Shown here: one piece after another, positions 63,600 through 64,000 of the stretch
Numbering within the stretch: position 1 is the first letter of the stretch
Layout: every line of letters begins with the position of its first letter
Assembly: GCF_030271255.1 (NCBI RefSeq)
Contig: NZ_JASJOM010000011.1
Coordinates: 62,001 to 126,000, forward strand
Length of the DNA stretch: 64,000 nt
Origin: Peribacillus folii
GTDB lineage: Bacteria; Bacillota; Bacilli; Bacillales; DSM-1321
Reading direction: 5' to 3'
Translations under genes and position numbers: made by a program
The notes under the pieces: model-generated
Seen by the model: the letters and a program-made list of their open reading frames with translations, nothing else
Told to the model about the DNA's origin: nothing
Databases searched by the model: none

Positions 63600-64000
63600 T
63601 CACTGGTATGATATTTGTCCTCTATGAACGACGTCCTGAGCTAAAGACGTGAACATTTCACCAGTTAGCGAATCTTCATCATATACATTCGAATGATTAT
63701 TTTCCTCTCTCTTTGCAAAAGGAATCCTGGCAATGACTTCAGACCCAATACGGTGGGCCAGCATATCACCGCCGCCCTTTCCGAAAAGATAATTCCTGGA
63801 ACCGTCTTGTTCTTCATAATAAGACATATTCTCCACGATCCCCATCACCTCATGTTTTGTATGTTTTGCCATCGCACCTGCCCTTGACGCAACATAAGAA
63901 GCGACATTATGGGGAGTCGTGACGATGATTTCCCTAGCCTGGGGGATCATCGCGGCTACATCGATCGCTACATCTCCCGTGCCCGGAGGTAAATCCAGAA
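63600..64000 (-). CDS. Mrp/NBP35-family P-loop ATPase, 5' part outside the window
   Basis: Iron-sulfur cluster carrier ATPase of the Mrp/ApbC family. The visible C-terminal 133 residues include the family motif DLPPGTGDVAIDVA at the window edge, followed by IPQAREIIVTTPHNVASYVASRAGAMAKHTKHEVMGIVENMSYY and the C-terminal IPFAKRE part. The N-terminal P-loop lies beyond the edge. It lies upstream of fdhD on the same strand and could supply Fe-S clusters to the FDH proteins. SalA of B. subtilis is a related family member. Confidence 0.85.
   Translation of the reverse strand, partial: LDLPPGTGDVAIDVAAMIPQAREIIVTTPHNVASYVASRAGAMAKHTKHEVMGIVENMSYYEEQDGSRNYLFGKGGGDMLAHRIGSEVIARIPFAKREENNHSNVYDEDSLTGEMFTSLAQDVVHRGQISYQ

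Overview
The window looks like the chromosome of a low-to-moderate-GC endospore-forming Bacillaceae species. Gene content and protein similarity to Bacillus subtilis families (PucLM, YjgB, TcyABC, YxdLM/YxeA, YdgF, GlcU-Gdh, the YtmI operon, YrhE/YjgC) suggest a Peribacillus/Bacillus simplex-like organism; that placement is inference. Ribosome binding sites are strong AGGAGG types and several genes start with TTG or GTG. No tRNA, rRNA or CRISPR array was seen.

Layout. 1-7160: purine (urate) catabolism, with a minus-strand run OHCU decarboxylase - urate oxidase - HIU hydrolase - thiol peroxidase, two convergent PucR-type regulators and an NCS2 permease. 7185-9240: a TIGR01777 epimerase-like gene behind a Rex-like operator, a zinc-ribbon protein and a YjgB-like secreted protein. 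9261-9377: a 20-21 bp tandem repeat. 9608-12009: TcyABC-type cystine ABC transporter. 12281-17627: a two-component system convergent with a BceAB/YxdLM-type ABC exporter and YxeA-like protein. 17661-20320: DUF3817 protein, C45-type Ntn hydrolase, and a secreted protein built from a tandem duplication. 20447-24124: an AT-rich accessory island with a second copy of the 20-21 bp repeat, unknown secreted and membrane proteins, a 26-residue membrane peptide and a decayed IS3 element. 24289-29074: a permease, a truncated ABC ATPase, a YxlEFG-like ABC set and a winged-helix regulator with a 34 bp palindrome between them. 29103-33010: YdgF-like amino-acid permease and the threonine-to-glycine pair Tdh/Kbl. 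33354-37597: GlpT behind a leader terminator, a thioredoxin-like protein, and GlcU-Gdh.

37735-46941: a ten-gene minus-strand operon with an upstream LysR gene. It matches the B. subtilis ytmI operon (two flavin monooxygenases, glutaredoxin, N-acetyltransferases, cystine-type ABC transporter, amidohydrolase), a system tied to uptake and salvage of modified cysteines such as S-(2-succino)cysteine. 47309-64000: a molybdenum/formate region. Two paralogous formate-dehydrogenase-like proteins, each followed by a DUF1641 protein, bracket a ModB-type permease, a MpsC/DUF2294 protein, a PsiE-like membrane protein and unknown small proteins. Behind them lies a molybdopterin operon (Mrp-like, FdhD, MoaA, MoaC, MoeB-like, MoeA, MoaE, MoaD) that would supply the cofactor and sulfurate it.

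The parts most worth follow-up are the double FDH/DUF1641 cassette with its leader terminator, the Rex-like site, the urate oxidase-thiol peroxidase coupling, the accessory island at 20-24 kb, and the two distant arrays of one short repeat.
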